Source: an uncultured Bacilli bacterium
GTDB taxonomy: Bacteria; Bacillota_I; Bacilli_A; RF39; UBA660
NCBI GenBank assembly: GCA_947629195.1
Contig: CANRCS010000032.1
Location: 1 to 9,624, forward strand
Direction: 5' to 3'
DNA: 9,624 bases
The notes below the pieces were generated by a model. The model did not search any database. It was not told where the DNA came from and saw only the letters and a program-made list of their open reading frames with translations. Made by a program: the position numbers and the translations under genes. This document shows positions 1 through 4,929 of this stretch, in pieces; position 1 is the first letter of the stretch, and each line of letters opens with the position of its first letter.

Positions 1-1
1 A

Positions 2-70
2 GATAATAGTTCATATCAAAGTACAAATGATGGTTATGCAATAAATGACAATAATATGTATATGTTGTAG
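2..70 (+). CDS. C-terminal end of an unidentified plus-strand gene (5' truncated by window edge)
   Basis: One plus-strand frame is open from the window edge to a TAG at 68-70. It encodes a 22-residue polar tail rich in Asn, Ser, Asp and Tyr (begins DNSSYQST, ends NNMYML). The frame would converge on the minus-strand surface-protein gene, and a strong bidirectional hairpin at 125-157 sits at the expected place for a shared terminator. That context is the main support, because 22 codons alone could be chance in AT-rich DNA. The family cannot be named from this fragment. Confidence 0.4.
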   Translation, partial: DNSSYQSTNDGYAINDNNMYML

Positions 71-124
71 AAATATTCCTATTTATATATAACAATTTGT
101 AAGTATATATTTTATAAAAATGAG

Positions 125-157
125 AAATAAGAATTGGATTATCTCCAATTCTTATTT
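125..157. terminator. Bidirectional intrinsic terminator between convergent genes
   Basis: A perfect 14-bp inverted repeat (arms 125-138 and 144-157, AAATAAGAATTGGA and its complement) encloses the 5-nt loop TTATC. It lies between the TAG of the plus-strand gene at 70 and the TGA of the minus-strand gene at 188. On the minus strand the stem ends in TTT followed by CTCATTTTTATA. On the plus strand it ends in TTT, with a T-rich stretch some ten bases later. Neither U-tract is ideal, but the position and stem length make it the probable terminator for both genes. Confidence 0.7.
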
Positions 158-187
158 AGTATAATTATTTTCTTTTTATTAATTCTT

Positions 188-1627
188 TCAACCTACAATG
201 TATGGATCATTGATAGTACCTGCTGCTTCAGTTACCATTAGATCAGATTTCAGGTTGATAATAGGACGCGTCGCAAGCCACTCACTTGTCATATCTGGCT
301 CCATAGAACCATAATAACTTACTACTTCCAAAGTAAATGCGAGATCATCACCAAAGAAGTAGGGAGAGGCGGTCCAGAAAGGACCACTTTTTCCAGATAA
401 GTAGTATGATTCATTACTATCATAACCACCTCCTGCGAACATTACTTCATCTGCTGTTATTAGTCCTACTTTTAAATCTTTATATAATCCTCCATATGGT
501 TTTTCTGTTTTATTACATTTAAAACTTGGAGTTGGTGGATCATTGTTCTCTAATCTATCAATTGCTCCATACCATACATAACTTCCTGATTCCTCTGTTA
601 CTGTTGTATCATTACAAAATTTTGATGTTCCTATATATTCATCATAAGTCATCATATTTTCTTCATACCAATCTTCTAAATATTTCTTTATTGTACTATC
701 TGTTCCATCTTGGACATTTGCTTCACTATTATCATATGTGTATCCTACGTATTTTTCTTCATTCCAATTTTCATTAAATGCACTATTTCCTATGCTTCCA
801 TCTGCTATTAATCTTATTGTTCCATCTCCATTGATTCTTACTATCCTCCATAGCATATCAGTATTTGCTGTGTGATAACGTCCATCTGATTCAGCCCACT
901 TTAGTCCATTAAATTTTACGTAGTTATTTTCTACTGCCCCTCTAAAATAGAATGTATCTCCATCATCATCAACGTCTTTTATTAATCCTTCATCATCTGT
1001 TGCAACCGTACTAAAATTTGGCTTATCTTCACTTATTGGACTGTTCTTCTTTATTTGTTCACTTAATAATACTTTTTCTTTCTGTTCTTTACCATATCCT
1101 TCTAGTTTTATTTTTGCTGTAAATGTTGTTCCCATTAAGTCACTTTGGTCTCCATCATTTTCTGATAACCATACATATAATACATAATCTCTACTTGTAT
1201 CTGCTGCAAATTCTATGTTACTTTCTACATTTATTTCTGTTCCTGCATTTTCAAAATTACCTTCTTTTACTGGTTCACTTATATTTTTTTCATACAATGC
1301 ATATTTAAAGTCTGGTATTTTTAATTTATCATCAATTGTTATATCTATCATACTTATTGATGCATACTCTAATACATTTCCATTATTTCTTACTGTAAAT
1401 TCTATCTTTGATGCATCTTCTTCTATATCTTCATCATATACTGGAAATTGATTACTTAATTTAAATACTTTCTCATTTTCATATATTATACTTAAATTAC
1501 CTACTTTTACTGTTTTCTTGCCACTTTCACTTCTTGATGTAAAGAATGCAATTGCAATTCCTATTAGTGTTACTAATACTACTGATATAATTATTACTTT
1601 TATTTTTGTATTTTTCTTCTCTTCCAT
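188..1627 (-). CDS. Membrane-anchored surface protein: TasA/camelysin-like stalk plus DUF6273-like C-terminal domain
   Basis: 479 residues. A basic N-terminus and one hydrophobic segment (about residues 10-29) lead into AFFTSRSESGKKTVKVGNLS. This resembles the start of TasA/camelysin-type proteins, whose signal peptides are cut by SipW. Residues about 35-178 look like an extracellular beta-sandwich (FTVRNNGNVLEYASI, DYVLYVWLSENDGD, TFTAKIKLEGYG). After an acidic linker, residues about 230-479 carry YVKFNGLKW, LWRIVRINGDGTIRLIADG, GPFWTASP, RPIINLKSDL and a final GTINDPYIVG. That order resembles DUF6273-like domains of large surface proteins in gut Firmicutes. The ATG at 1627 has GGAG (1636-1639) eight bases upstream. 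The 3' end is markedly richer in G+C than the 5' end. A stalk plus C-terminal binding or display domain is inferred; ligand and function are unknown. The promoter holds an eight-G tract. Confidence 0.75.
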   Translation of the reverse strand: MEEKKNTKIKVIIISVVLVTLIGIAIAFFTSRSESGKKTVKVGNLSIIYENEKVFKLSNQFPVYDEDIEEDASKIEFTVRNNGNVLEYASISMIDITIDDKLKIPDFKYALYEKNISEPVKEGNFENAGTEINVESNIEFAADTSRDYVLYVWLSENDGDQSDLMGTTFTAKIKLEGYGKEQKEKVLLSEQIKKNSPISEDKPNFSTVATDDEGLIKDVDDDGDTFYFRGAVENNYVKFNGLKWAESDGRYHTANTDMLWRIVRINGDGTIRLIADGSIGNSAFNENWNEEKYVGYTYDNSEANVQDGTDSTIKKYLEDWYEENMMTYDEYIGTSKFCNDTTVTEESGSYVWYGAIDRLENNDPPTPSFKCNKTEKPYGGLYKDLKVGLITADEVMFAGGGYDSNESYYLSGKSGPFWTASPYFFGDDLAFTLEVVSYYGSMEPDMTSEWLATRPIINLKSDLMVTEAAGTINDPYIVG

Positions 1628-1655
1628 ATGCTATACTCCATTTCTAAAATTTAAG

Positions 1656-1664
1656 TTATCCACA
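1656..1664 (+). promoter_or_regulatory. Exact DnaA-box consensus in the surface-protein leader
   Basis: TTATCCACA matches the bacterial DnaA-box consensus exactly. It lies just downstream of the predicted transcription start of the surface-protein gene. A near-match in the same orientation (TTTTCCACA, 1711-1719) lies beyond the -35 box. A single 9-mer can occur by chance, and no oriC context (dnaA, dnaN, rpmH) is visible. Confidence 0.25.
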
Positions 1665-1675
1665 ATTATATAATA

Positions 1676-1703
1676 AGTATAGCATTTACCCCCCCCGAGT
1701 CAA
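1676..1703 (-). promoter_or_regulatory. Sigma-A promoter of the surface protein with an 8-G tract in the spacer
   Basis: On the minus strand the -35 box is TTGACT (1698-1703). A 16-bp spacer (1682-1697) follows, then a -10 box TATACT (1676-1681) with an extended TGC element (1682-1684). The spacer contains eight consecutive G (C on the plus strand, 1689-1696). Transcription should start near 1669, giving a leader of about 40 nt before the ATG at 1627. Gain or loss of one G would change the spacer to 17 or 15 bp. Confidence 0.75.
1689..1696. repeat. Homopolymeric C8/G8 tract (candidate phase-variable simple repeat)
   Basis: Eight consecutive C on the plus strand sit in DNA that is otherwise very AT-rich. 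The tract lies wholly between the -35 and -10 boxes of the surface-protein promoter. Such tracts mutate in length by polymerase slippage. The prepilin promoter, which shares the core, has a mixed sequence here. Confidence 0.85.
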
Positions 1704-1731
1704 GAAAAAGTTTTCCACAGGTTCGAAAATT

Positions 1732-1766
1732 GTGCAAAAAAATTTTTTTGTGTGCAGATTTTGCAC
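1732..1766. repeat. Inverted repeat around an A7T7 tract, upstream of the surface-protein promoter
   Basis: GTGCAAAA (1732-1739) and TTTTGCAC (1759-1766) are perfect inverted copies. The left arm runs into seven A followed by seven T (1736-1749), and TGTGCA occurs twice, at 1731-1736 and 1751-1756. The element lies about 30-65 bp upstream of the -35 box. It could be an operator or curved upstream activating DNA; no regulator is known. Confidence 0.4.
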
Positions 1767-1829
1767 TCCATCTTATACTGATTTTGTGTATTTGGAGCAG
1801 GAACTAAATAAGCAATTTTTAATGTAGTA

Positions 1830-1859
1830 AAGCAAGCAATCACAAGGGATTGCTTGCTT
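1830..1859. repeat. Strong 12-bp hairpin of unknown function
   Basis: Arms AAGCAAGCAATC (1830-1841) and GATTGCTTGCTT (1848-1859) are perfectly complementary around the loop ACAAGG. Neither strand has a run of U after the stem, so it is not a standard intrinsic terminator. It may still end prepilin transcription, or form the core of a larger structured RNA with the flanking repeat pairs 1768-1775/1862-1869 and 1791-1801/1883-1893. Confidence 0.6.
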
Positions 1860-2031
1860 AATAAGATGGTAAATTATTTATACCTACTCCAAACAGATTA
1901 TCTTTCGCATAAAATTTTAGCTAAATTATTTTGCAACTTTTTCTTAAAATCTATATACTTTATTTTACAAATACACAAAAAATTAATTTAATACAAAAAT
2001 TTTTAAATCAATTCTTTGTGTTTAAATTAAT

Positions 2032-2436
2032 CTATGAAAAGTCATTTACACACTCTTCCCCAGATTCACCAGTTTTATACTCATAACTAAAATCATCATC
2101 GGAGTGATAATAAACAAATACACATCCCGTTATATTATCAGTTTTATCTAAGTAACCCTTAAATCCATTTTTAGTAATCATACATTTCACATAAGTTCCT
2201 TCCACACAATCTATACCATTAACATATGATAAATCTTCACCAGTAAATATATCAGGTTTATCCATAACAATCAATTTTGCCGCATCAATCATTCTACTCT
2301 TTTGTACATCATTTATATCAGATTTTGATTTTTTTAAAATTGATGTAACTGAAAATCCTGCAATAGTTACTAAAAGTCCTAAGATTGCTATTACGGCAAG
2401 TAGTTCTATTAATGTAAAACCATTTTTATCTTTCAT
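2032..2436 (-). CDS. Type IV prepilin-like protein with class III N-terminal motif
   Basis: 134 residues. The N-terminus MKDKNGFTLIELLAVIAILG is a textbook prepilin signal. A short basic leader ends in Gly6. Phe7 would be the first mature residue after cleavage and methylation by the prepilin peptidase PilD/ComC. Glu11 is the conserved +5 glutamate, followed by a hydrophobic helix to about residue 29. The C-terminal part is polar, with Cys at 77, 85, 105 and 128, possibly disulphides. Family members build type IV pili, type II pseudopili or competence pseudopili at the membrane. No other pilus genes are visible, so this may be an orphan pilin served by machinery elsewhere. The ATG at 2436 has GAGG (2445-2448) eight bases upstream. 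Its promoter core is the same as that of the surface-protein gene downstream. Confidence 0.85.
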   Translation of the reverse strand: MKDKNGFTLIELLAVIAILGLLVTIAGFSVTSILKKSKSDINDVQKSRMIDAAKLIVMDKPDIFTGEDLSYVNGIDCVEGTYVKCMITKNGFKGYLDKTDNITGCVFVYYHSDDDFSYEYKTGESGEECVNDFS

Positions 2437-2482
2437 TTGTTATACCTCTTTTCAATAAAGATCATATTTATCTTATATAATA

Positions 2483-2510
2483 AGTATAGCATTTTCTAAT
2501 TTCCTGTCAA
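2483..2510 (-). promoter_or_regulatory. Sigma-A promoter of the prepilin gene
   Basis: On the minus strand: -35 TTGACA (2505-2510), a 16-bp spacer, an extended TGC, and -10 TATACT (2483-2488). The transcript should start near 2476, about 40 nt before the ATG. The 22 bp at 2473-2494 are identical to 1666-1687 in the surface-protein promoter, covering the -10 box, its extension and the start region. Confidence 0.75.
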
Positions 2511-2533
2511 GATTTATAAATTATTTGACTTTC

Positions 2534-2557
2534 AAAAATTTTAAATATATTTTAAAA
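2534..2557 (-). terminator. Weak AT-only hairpin after the pseudouridine synthase gene
   Basis: The minus strand has TTTTAAA, loop ATATA, TTTAAAA (plus-strand arms 2539-2545 and 2551-2557), followed by a run of T, nine bases after the TAA at 2566. The stem has no G·C pair, so termination would be weak. It is the only candidate between this gene and the prepilin promoter. Confidence 0.3.
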
Positions 2558-2565
2558 ATAAGATT

Positions 2566-3231
2566 TTAATTAGTTTTAAAAATATTCCAAGTACTTTTTT
2601 CTGGATAATTTATAAATTCTAATTTTTCTTTTGTTGTTGGATGGTAAAATTCCAATTTATATGCATATAATTTTATATTTGTATTTACAAGTTTTTTATC
2701 ATATTTATTATCACCATATATTGGATGGCCGATATTAGATAATTGAACTCTTATTTGATGATGTCTTCCTGTTAAAAGATCTATTTTAAGTAAACTTAAA
2801 TTATTTTTTTCTTTAATTACTTTATATTTTAAGATAGATAATTTACCAATATTTTCATTAGTTATTCTACTTGTATTTGTTTTTTCATCTTTAATTAAAT
2901 AATTTTTTAAAGTATCTTCTTTTTTATCTAATAATCCTTTTACTATACATAAATAACTTTTTTTAAATTTATTTTCTTTAATTTGTTTACTTAATCTAGA
3001 TGCAGCTTTACTTGTTTTAGCAAATACCATAATACCTGCTACCATTCTATCTAATCTATGTACTAATCCTAAATATACATTACCAGGTTTATTATATTTT
3101 TCTTGTAAGTATTCTTTAATAATTGTAACCATATCAATATCATTTGTAATATCTTTTTGAGATAAAATTCCTGCTTCTTTTATTACGACAATTATATGGT
3201 TATCTTCATATAATATTTTTAATTTATTCAT
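2566..3231 (-). CDS. RluA/RluD-family RNA pseudouridine synthase
   Basis: 221 residues from the preferred ATG at 3231. It isomerises uridine to pseudouridine in rRNA or tRNA; the target position cannot be told from sequence. Family marks: the N-terminal strand KILYEDNHIIVV, the catalytic motif HRLDR (residues 58-62, Asp61 as nucleophile) within GLVHRLDRMVAGIMVFAKTS, GRHHQIRVQL (155-164) and GHPIYGDNKY (168-177). There is no N-terminal S4 domain, as in the short single-domain members. Earlier in-frame ATGs at 3258 and 3249 exist, but starting at MNKLKILYED gives the usual family N-terminus and only an 8-bp overlap with the methyltransferase stop (3224). The Shine-Dalgarno is weak (GATGGG), which suggests translational coupling. 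It is the last gene of a likely toxN-methyltransferase-synthase unit. Confidence 0.9.
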   Translation of the reverse strand: MNKLKILYEDNHIIVVIKEAGILSQKDITNDIDMVTIIKEYLQEKYNKPGNVYLGLVHRLDRMVAGIMVFAKTSKAASRLSKQIKENKFKKSYLCIVKGLLDKKEDTLKNYLIKDEKTNTSRITNENIGKLSILKYKVIKEKNNLSLLKIDLLTGRHHQIRVQLSNIGHPIYGDNKYDKKLVNTNIKLYAYKLEFYHPTTKEKLEFINYPEKSTWNIFKTN

Positions 3232-4105
3232 TATTTTCCCATCTAGCATACGTTCCACATGGTAATATTAAATTTGAATTTTCCATTGGAAGTCCTACTT
3301 CATCATATGATGTTTGTCCATTATATTTTGATTTAAAGATTAAATTTAAAACATTGTTTAATACACTCATAGATAGTCCTGTAGTATATGAATTTATTTG
3401 AACAAATAATGGGTTATCACTTAAAATTTGTTCACATAGTTCTAATAATGGATATAAATTTTTTTCTATATCCCAAACTTCACCATTACTACCTCTACCA
3501 TAAGATGGAGGGTCCATTATAATTGCATCGTATTTATTACCTCTTCTAATTTCTCTTTTTACAAACTTTACAACATCATCTACAATAAATCTTACATAAT
3601 TATTTGATAAATTAGACAACTCTAAATTTTCTTTTGCCCATGTTGTCATTCCTTTTGATGAATCTACATGAACTACATCAGCTCCTGCATAAGAACATGC
3701 GATTGTCGCACCACCTGTGTATGCAAATAAATTTAGGACTTTTATCTTTTCTTTTCTATTCTTACTTGCTCTTTTTATTTTATCAATATAATAATCCCAA
3801 TTTATAGCTTGTTCTGGAAATAATCCTGTATGTTTAAATCCCATTAAACCTATTTTAAATCTTAAATTTTTATAATTAATAATAAAACTTTCAGGTATAT
3901 TTTTCTTATATTCCCAGTATCCTCCACCCTTGTTATTTCTATGGTAATGTGCATCTACATTATTCCATAATTCTTTATTATTTTTATTACTCCAAATTAT
4001 TTGAGGGTCAGGTCTTAAAAATTTATATTTTCCCCACATTTCTAATTTTTCACCATTTGCCATATCTAATATTTTATATTCTTCCCAATTATTTGATAAT
4101 TTCAT
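3224..4105 (-). CDS. Class I SAM-dependent methyltransferase, COG1092-type (probable rRNA cytosine methyltransferase)
   Basis: 293 residues. The Rossmann-fold SAM site is clear: motif I VLNLFAYTGGATIA (123-136), the acidic strand VVHVDSSKGM (144-153) and motif IV MDPPSYGRG (197-205). The combination NLFAYTGG, DSSK and DPPSYGRG is typical of the RlmI/RlmK-like family that makes 5-methylcytosine or 7-methylguanosine in 23S rRNA. The N-terminal PUA domain of RlmI is absent. Instead about 120 residues (WGKYKFLRPDPQIIW, GLFPEQ) precede the catalytic core, as in the short Firmicutes versions. The exact substrate is unknown. The ATG at 4105 has AGGTG (plus-strand 4111-4115) upstream. It starts 19 bp after the ToxN stop, with no promoter or terminator seen between, so it is probably expressed by transcription through toxN. 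It overlaps the following pseudouridine synthase. Confidence 0.85.
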   Translation of the reverse strand: MKLSNNWEEYKILDMANGEKLEMWGKYKFLRPDPQIIWSNKNNKELWNNVDAHYHRNNKGGGYWEYKKNIPESFIINYKNLRFKIGLMGFKHTGLFPEQAINWDYYIDKIKRASKNRKEKIKVLNLFAYTGGATIACSYAGADVVHVDSSKGMTTWAKENLELSNLSNNYVRFIVDDVVKFVKREIRRGNKYDAIIMDPPSYGRGSNGEVWDIEKNLYPLLELCEQILSDNPLFVQINSYTTGLSMSVLNNVLNLIFKSKYNGQTSYDEVGLPMENSNLILPCGTYARWENNE

Positions 4106-4124
4106 AAATTCACCTATTTTCTAA

Positions 4125-4628
4125 TTACTTATTATATTCTCTACATTTATCTTCTAATAATTTAAAATTGCAACATCTTTTAAAAATTTTTTTATCTAAT
4201 GTTCCATCTAAATATTTATTATATATTTTTTTAGATCTTCCATATATTTTTTCACTATTACGGTTTAACCAATACAATTGTTCTTTTAATAAACTTGTAT
4301 ATTTTTGTTCAGTTTTAGTTGAATATTTTTCATTCAAATCAATTTTAACGATATTTCTTTTTGTTACAGGTAACATATTATTAAAATTAATTGCCCCTAG
4401 TTTACCATTATCTATTTTTAGAAAATCAAGTTTAGATTTTAATTTGAGATGTTTAGGCTTAGGACTAGATAATGGAGCAAAATACATACAATTATTAATT
4501 TTAAATAATACACCAATAAATGGTCTTAATTTTTTTTCGTTATAATTATATGGAACTTTATTATCAAATTGTCTTAAATAATCACAATATTTTGTATCTA
4601 ATCTGACTAATGTTAACGAATCTTTCAT
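4125..4628 (-). CDS. toxN: ToxN/AbiQ-family endoribonuclease toxin (type III toxin-antitoxin)
   Basis: 167 residues, within the usual 150-200 of the family. Residues that look like the ToxN/AbiQ core are RPFIGVL (35-41), YFAPLSSPKPKH (49-60) and GKLGAINFNNMLPV (75-88). A Lys-rich C-terminal helical part follows. In characterised relatives the nuclease is metal-independent, and the serine of the PLSSPK segment (here Ser54/Ser55) is near or at the active site. Such toxins cut cellular mRNA and their own antitoxin RNA at A-rich sites, are held inactive in a ring-like complex with ToxI RNA, and often abort phage infection. The neighbours fit exactly: three tandem repeats and a terminator lie just upstream. 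The ATG at 4628 has AAGGTGA (in plus-strand 4634-4640). Expression should depend on limited readthrough of the terminator. Assignment rests on motif recall plus architecture, not on a database search. Confidence 0.9.
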   Translation of the reverse strand: MKDSLTLVRLDTKYCDYLRQFDNKVPYNYNEKKLRPFIGVLFKINNCMYFAPLSSPKPKHLKLKSKLDFLKIDNGKLGAINFNNMLPVTKRNIVKIDLNEKYSTKTEQKYTSLLKEQLYWLNRNSEKIYGRSKKIYNKYLDGTLDKKIFKRCCNFKLLEDKCREYNK

Positions 4629-4665
4629 GATATCACCTTCGATTGTTTTTAAGTAATTTAAAATA

Positions 4666-4689
4666 AAACTAGAGTGTGCTCTCTAGTTT
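4666..4689 (-). terminator. Intrinsic terminator between ToxI repeats and toxN
   Basis: A perfect 9-bp inverted repeat (AAACTAGAG at 4666-4674, CTCTAGTTT at 4681-4689) has a 6-nt loop. On the minus strand the stem is followed by TTTTATTTTAAA. It lies two bases past the last A6 tract of the repeat array and 37 bp before the toxN ATG. This is the standard position of the type III terminator that keeps antitoxin RNA in excess over toxin mRNA. Confidence 0.85.
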
Positions 4690-4690
4690 C

Positions 4691-4794
4691 TTTTTTAAGT
4701 TCCTCTTTTGGTTGGAATCACCGCTTTTTTAAGTTCCTCTTTTGGTTGGAATCACCGCTTTTTTAAGTTCCTCTTAATAGTGGGAATCACTAGC
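4691..4794 (-). repeat. Three tandem repeats of the type III antitoxin (34, 34 and 36 nt)
   Basis: Units are 4691-4724 and 4725-4758, identical at 34 nt, and 4759-4794, diverged at 36 nt. They abut with no spacers. Each begins on the plus strand with TTTTTTAAGTTCCTCTT and ends with GGAATCAC plus CGC or TAGC. A further TTTTTT at 4795-4800 closes the array. The unit that is first in the transcript (4759-4794) is the divergent one. Confidence 0.95.
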
Positions 4795-4820
4795 TTTTTT
4801 ATTTGCCTTATGGCATTAAT

Positions 4821-4851
4821 ATTATATGTAAATATATTGATAATTACACAA
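4821..4851 (-). promoter_or_regulatory. Alternative or second toxI promoter
   Basis: Minus strand: a perfect -10 TATAAT (4821-4826), with a poor -35 TTGTGT (4846-4851) at a long 19-bp spacing. A start near 4814 would give the short leader common for ToxI. The consensus -10 favours it and the poor -35 argues against it. It may act together with the site at 4880-4908. Confidence 0.35.
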
Positions 4852-4879
4852 CATTTAAACATTCGTTAAATGCAAATAT

Positions 4880-4908
4880 AATATAACATATTTTTTAGAT
4901 TTTGTCTA
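4880..4908 (-). promoter_or_regulatory. Candidate promoter for the toxIN transcript (better match)
   Basis: Minus strand: -35 TAGACA (4903-4908), a 17-bp spacer, an extended TGT, and -10 TATATT (4880-4885). Each box has one mismatch to consensus. The start would be near 4873, leaving a leader of about 78 nt before the first repeat. It lies just past the stop of the DUF2207 gene (4930), and no clear terminator for that gene was found, so some readthrough into toxI is possible. Confidence 0.5.
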
Positions 4909-4929
4909 TGGAAAAACCAATTTATTATA

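Larger units (their letters stand above)
1704..2031. other. Intergenic stretch with dyads but no supported gene
   Basis: About 330 bp between the surface-protein promoter and the end of the prepilin gene. It contains the A7T7 dyad (1732-1766), a 12-bp hairpin (1830-1859) and two further interleaved inverted repeat pairs around it. It also has an AT-only dyad next to the prepilin stop (1982-1990 with 2023-2031), which is at best a weak prepilin terminator. The only open frame of note, 41 codons on the plus strand (1866-1991), has no ribosome binding site. Confidence 0.6.
4666..4815 (-). ncRNA. toxI: ToxI-like antitoxin RNA precursor
   Basis: Minus-strand RNA directly upstream of toxN, with three tandem repeats (4794 down to 4691) and an intrinsic terminator (4689-4666). 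Four A6 tracts bound the three units and are the natural ToxN cleavage sites, so processing would release three units of 34-36 nt. Each unit can form an H-type pseudoknot like known ToxI RNAs. Helix 1 is GGU with ACC (AGU with ACU in the first unit). Helix 2 is UUCC in the loop with a downstream GGAA. The 5' end is uncertain: about 4814 or about 4873, depending on the promoter. A small hairpin, TGCC-ATAA-GGCA (4804-4815), would lie near the 5' end in either case. Confidence 0.88.

Noticed and set aside
1791..1893. Miniature inverted-repeat transposable element
   Set aside because: The 11-bp ends match with one mismatch, but no target-site duplication is visible and no second copy occurs in the window. 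Kept only as one option in a finding.
1866..1991. 41-codon plus-strand ORF in the intergenic gap
   Set aside because: No Shine-Dalgarno before the ATG, no promoter seen, and the hydrophobic Leu/Phe/Lys composition is what random AT-rich DNA gives.
1656..2031. Replication origin
   Set aside because: Only one exact and one near DnaA box, no cluster, and no dnaA, dnaN, rpmH or parAB genes nearby.
4691..4800. Short tandem repeats as a CRISPR array
   Set aside because: The units abut with no unique spacers, there are only three, no cas gene is near, and the array is followed by a terminator and a ToxN-like gene. Type III antitoxin repeats explain it fully.
4852..4872. CATTTAA/TTAAATG inverted repeat as terminator of the DUF2207 gene
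   Set aside because: A 7-bp stem with one G·C pair and no U-tract on the minus strand. It coincides with the predicted toxI start region, so its role as a terminator is not supported.
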